Positions 61,848 to 64,000 of a DNA stretch of 64,000 nt are shown here, piece after piece. The notes under the pieces were generated by a model, which worked only from the letters and a program-made list of their open reading frames with translations, made no database searches and was not told where the DNA came from. The translations under genes and the position numbers were made by a program. This stretch comes from Siphonodentalium dalli (taxonomy: Eukaryota > Mollusca > Scaphopoda > Gadilida > Siphonodentaliidae), in contig CP136061.1 of NCBI GenBank assembly GCA_032622095.1, forward strand, positions 64,917,127 to 64,981,126. Reading direction: 5' to 3'. Positions within the stretch are counted from its first letter, which is position 1, and every line of letters starts with the position of its first letter.

Positions 61848-62600
61848 CACGTCAAACAGAAGACATAACGAGAAAACAATAAATCTCCGAAAATAAAATA
61901 AAATCAATGCACGAAATGTCAAACTAAAGTCCGAGAACTCCGAGAACAGATAATATACGAAACGTCAAAAAGAATCATTCAAAAATCCAAGCAATAATCG
62001 TGTGTCAGATAACTGAATAATTCATACACCGCTGTCCGTGAGAAAAATCATTTATCCCAATAACGAATTAAAAGCAGAATCTTGGTGAATTAAATCCAGA
62101 TCTGGGATAAGTGTTACTTCAGCCAATGAAGCCTTGTGTTGATACATTCCTGTTAAGTCACACGTTTAATTGGACCTAATACATCGCAGGCATTATATAG
62201 ATCCCATATTCACAGTGCTTCACACTTCCATCTCTCCCAGGCAGACATTTACTATAAGAAGAAAAGCGTGCCAGCCACAGAGCCTATGTAAATCCCTCCC
62301 AGCTGATCGACTGATTCTATCTATGTGCTGTAGAAGTGTTTTCTGGTGTCCATGCTCGGTTCCTTCACAGTTTACATGAATGCTAGCTGTTGCGTAGATC
62401 TGTCATAATACAGCCTCTAGGAACACAGATGTTAATACTGAGGCTGGACAAACTCATTATGCTTTTTAATGTTCATGCACTACACTCAAGAGCTGACTTC
62501 TTTAGTTTATATGAATGTTAATACACAGATCTGTCAATAGCAGCCTCTGGGGATAGATATATTAGGACAGACTGGACATCCTCTTAGTGCAATAGCTGTA
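61848..62600 (-). other. Region upstream of the candidate NAV first exon
   Basis: Freer of recognisable MITEs than the introns. Possible 5' UTR and promoter. No conserved coding exon is visible. Confidence 0.3.
62191..62200 (-). promoter_or_regulatory. TATA-like box upstream of candidate NAV first exon
   Basis: Read on the minus strand this is CTATATAATG, about 345 bases before the candidate ATG at 61847. It would place a transcription start near 62,165. A TATA-like string is common by chance in sequence this AT-rich, so this is only a pointer. Confidence 0.15.
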
Positions 62601-62639
62601 CAATCACTCTCAAGTGTTTATCAATATCCAAACTCCTCA

Positions 62640-62820
62640 CTCCTTTAGTATAAATGAATCTATTTTCTGTAGTAATGTTCTATGTCCTTGCAACGAGCTT
62701 AATTTCTTACTATGAAATGAATCTATTTCTGTAGTAATGTTCTATGTCCTCTCAATGAGCTTGATTTCTTAGTATAAATGAATCTATTTTCTGTAGTATT
62801 GTTCTTTTTAATGTCCATGC
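62640..62820 (+). repeat. Approximately 65-bp tandem repeat, three units
   Basis: Each unit has AATGAATCTATTTTCTGTAG, TAATGTTCTATGTCCT and GAGCTTAATTTCTTA, with decay in the third. Confidence 0.8.
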
Positions 62821-63014
62821 ACAAACACTTTATAGAGTTTTTAATCCTTTAATTCCACTAGATCCTATCTATTTGGTGTAGTATAGTTTTTCTATGTCCA
62901 TGCACATGATAACTTGTTGAAAAGTGTTTCCATCCGCTCTCTGAACTCAAATCTATCACTTCATATGAACACTATTATACAGATCTATCATAACGGCCTT
63001 GAGATATGTATATA

Positions 63015-63405
63015 TTACTACCACAGACTCGACAGGCCCAGTAATGATTTGGATGTGTACAGGCCTGGTAACGTTTGAGATGTAAGTTACGAGACTGGAC
63101 TGGCCCCGTTATGTTCTAGATGTGTACTAGGACAAATTGGACAGGCCTGGTAATGTTTTAGATGTATGTTTCGAGACTGGACAGGCCCCGTTATGTTCTA
63201 GATATGTACTAGGACAAATTGGACAGGCCTGGTAATGTTTTAGATGTATGTTTCGAGACTGGACAGGCCCCGTTATGTTCTAGATATGTACTAGGACAAA
63301 TTGGACAGGCCTGGTAATGTTTTAGATGTATGTTTCGAGACTGGACAGGCCCCGTTATGTTCTAGATATGTACTAGGACAAATTGAACAGGCCTGGTAAT
63401 GTTCT
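63015..63405 (+). repeat. 82-bp tandem repeat with two related half-units
   Basis: GACAAATTGGACAGGCCTGG recurs at 63131, 63213 and 63295 (AACAGG variant at 63377), exactly 82 bp apart. Each unit contains two related halves, GACAGGCCTGGTAATGTTTT and GACAGGCCCCGTTATGTTCT. The first unit (about 63,015-63,130) is more diverged. Confidence 0.9.
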
Positions 63406-64000
63406 AGATGAGCAAGCACTCCGCTGATTCCTTAATACTGATTCCATTATGAGCAGGAATATAAGAATCTGTCATAATGCTCTCCAGAGATATAGGTTTT
63501 ATTACAGCAGGCTGGACAATCTTCAGTCAATTAACAGATCGGTCTGGCTCTCTGTTCTCAAATTAATGCTGATATATAGAGTGTGATCCTAATATTCCAT
63601 ACAGCCATTACTTCCTATGATCAGCATGTGTCCTGTCTACAGCTTCTGTATATACTGACTGGATGGTACTCATATAATTATTAGGTCCTGTGTGCAGTGT
63701 TCTGGTTTTTTTTGTTGGAATTTAATAACCATATGAGAGCACAAACTTCAGCTATTATGAATGGATATTATCTTAATTTTAATACTTTGTCAAGTGGGAT
63801 TTTCTCCCCAGCAACACTCCAATTTCCAAATAAGTAATTTGTTATGGTCAGTAATTTGAAAATTCATCATCTTATTAAATTTCAGTCCTGTGAAAGTACC
63901 TGAAGATGATATTCTGACTTTCTACAGATAAAATGTTATTGTACATTTGTAGCCGCATCCATGTCTACACATAATCTGTCTCTTTGATAGTCTTATTATA
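63406..64000. other. Right edge, nothing recognised
   Basis: AT-rich, no long frame or repeat seen. Confidence 0.5.

Larger units (their letters stand above)
43763..61769 (-). other. 18-kb NAV intron rich in nested repeats
   Basis: Assuming the first exon at 61,770. Besides the elements listed separately, 44,000-45,450, 46,500-48,100, 54,400-54,800, 54,930-56,600 and 59,340-60,320 show only AT-rich sequence with no recognised gene or repeat family. A 29-bp unit (GAGAGGTAACATGGTATACC-like) repeats two to three times at about 45,955-46,015. I could not find the coiled-coil exon that precedes AHVVAAFEQSL in vertebrates. Confidence 0.6.

Noticed and set aside
43763-61769. Missing coiled-coil exon expected ahead of AHVVAAFEQSL
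   Set aside because: Looked for a phase-0-ending exon with leucine heptads on the minus strand and found none convincing. It may lie beyond the window or be too diverged to see by eye.

Overview
The window is animal genomic DNA. It is AT-rich, with short coding exons separated by long introns full of repeats, and it has no bacterial-style gene packing. Most of it lies inside one gene read from the minus strand, the 3' part of a neuron navigator gene (NAV/unc-53/sickie family). I joined 17 exons by GT/AG sites and codon phase, from about 43,762 down to a stop at 12,611. They give one open frame of 794 codons that follows the vertebrate NAV2/NAV3 C-terminus segment by segment: coiled coil, basic KKK-G-W-LRSSF segment, second coiled coil, then the AAA+ module. 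A candidate alternative first exon at 61,770-61,847 joins this chain in phase and would make a short isoform of about 820 residues. The N-terminal calponin-homology half of NAV is not in the window. The repeat content (GGACGGAC-type elements with 3' hairpins, many palindromic MITEs) suggests a marine invertebrate, perhaps a mollusc or other lophotrochozoan. That placement is an impression only.

Layout: 1-12,610 lies downstream of NAV and holds no gene that I can support. It contains a 164-bp satellite array (about 300-3,385) interrupted at 609-1,524 by a terminal-inverted-repeat element whose interior is an array of GATATC-centred palindromes, then dispersed repeats and MITEs. From 12,611 to 43,762 NAV exons alternate with repeat-bearing introns. 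The intron at 14,518-22,653 carries a complete hAT transposon (14,674-21,008) with matching ends, an 8-bp target duplication and a ZMYM1/DUF4371-type transposase gene in the NAV orientation. That gene is broken by one frameshift in a C run and has a near-identical 159-bp in-frame duplication. From 43,763 to 61,769 is one 18-kb intron. It holds nested elements, including a Mutator-like element with 9-bp target duplications and a GGCC-ended element inserted into a palindromic MITE. From 61,848 to 64,000 there is a possible upstream promoter region and minisatellites.

The introns share a few recurring non-autonomous families, named here P, Q, R, S and T. P is a palindrome beginning TACAGTAATGCCC. 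Q is piggyBac-like with TTAA/CCCTTT ends and two internal hairpins. R also has TTAACCCTTTC ends. S is a palindrome with AGAATGAGGTCCCCAGAGGG. T has internal GGGCCATAACTC modules, GGACGGAC runs and a 3' hairpin. All edges were read by eye; exon edges are reliable to the base where the splice sites are clear, while repeat edges may be off by several bases.
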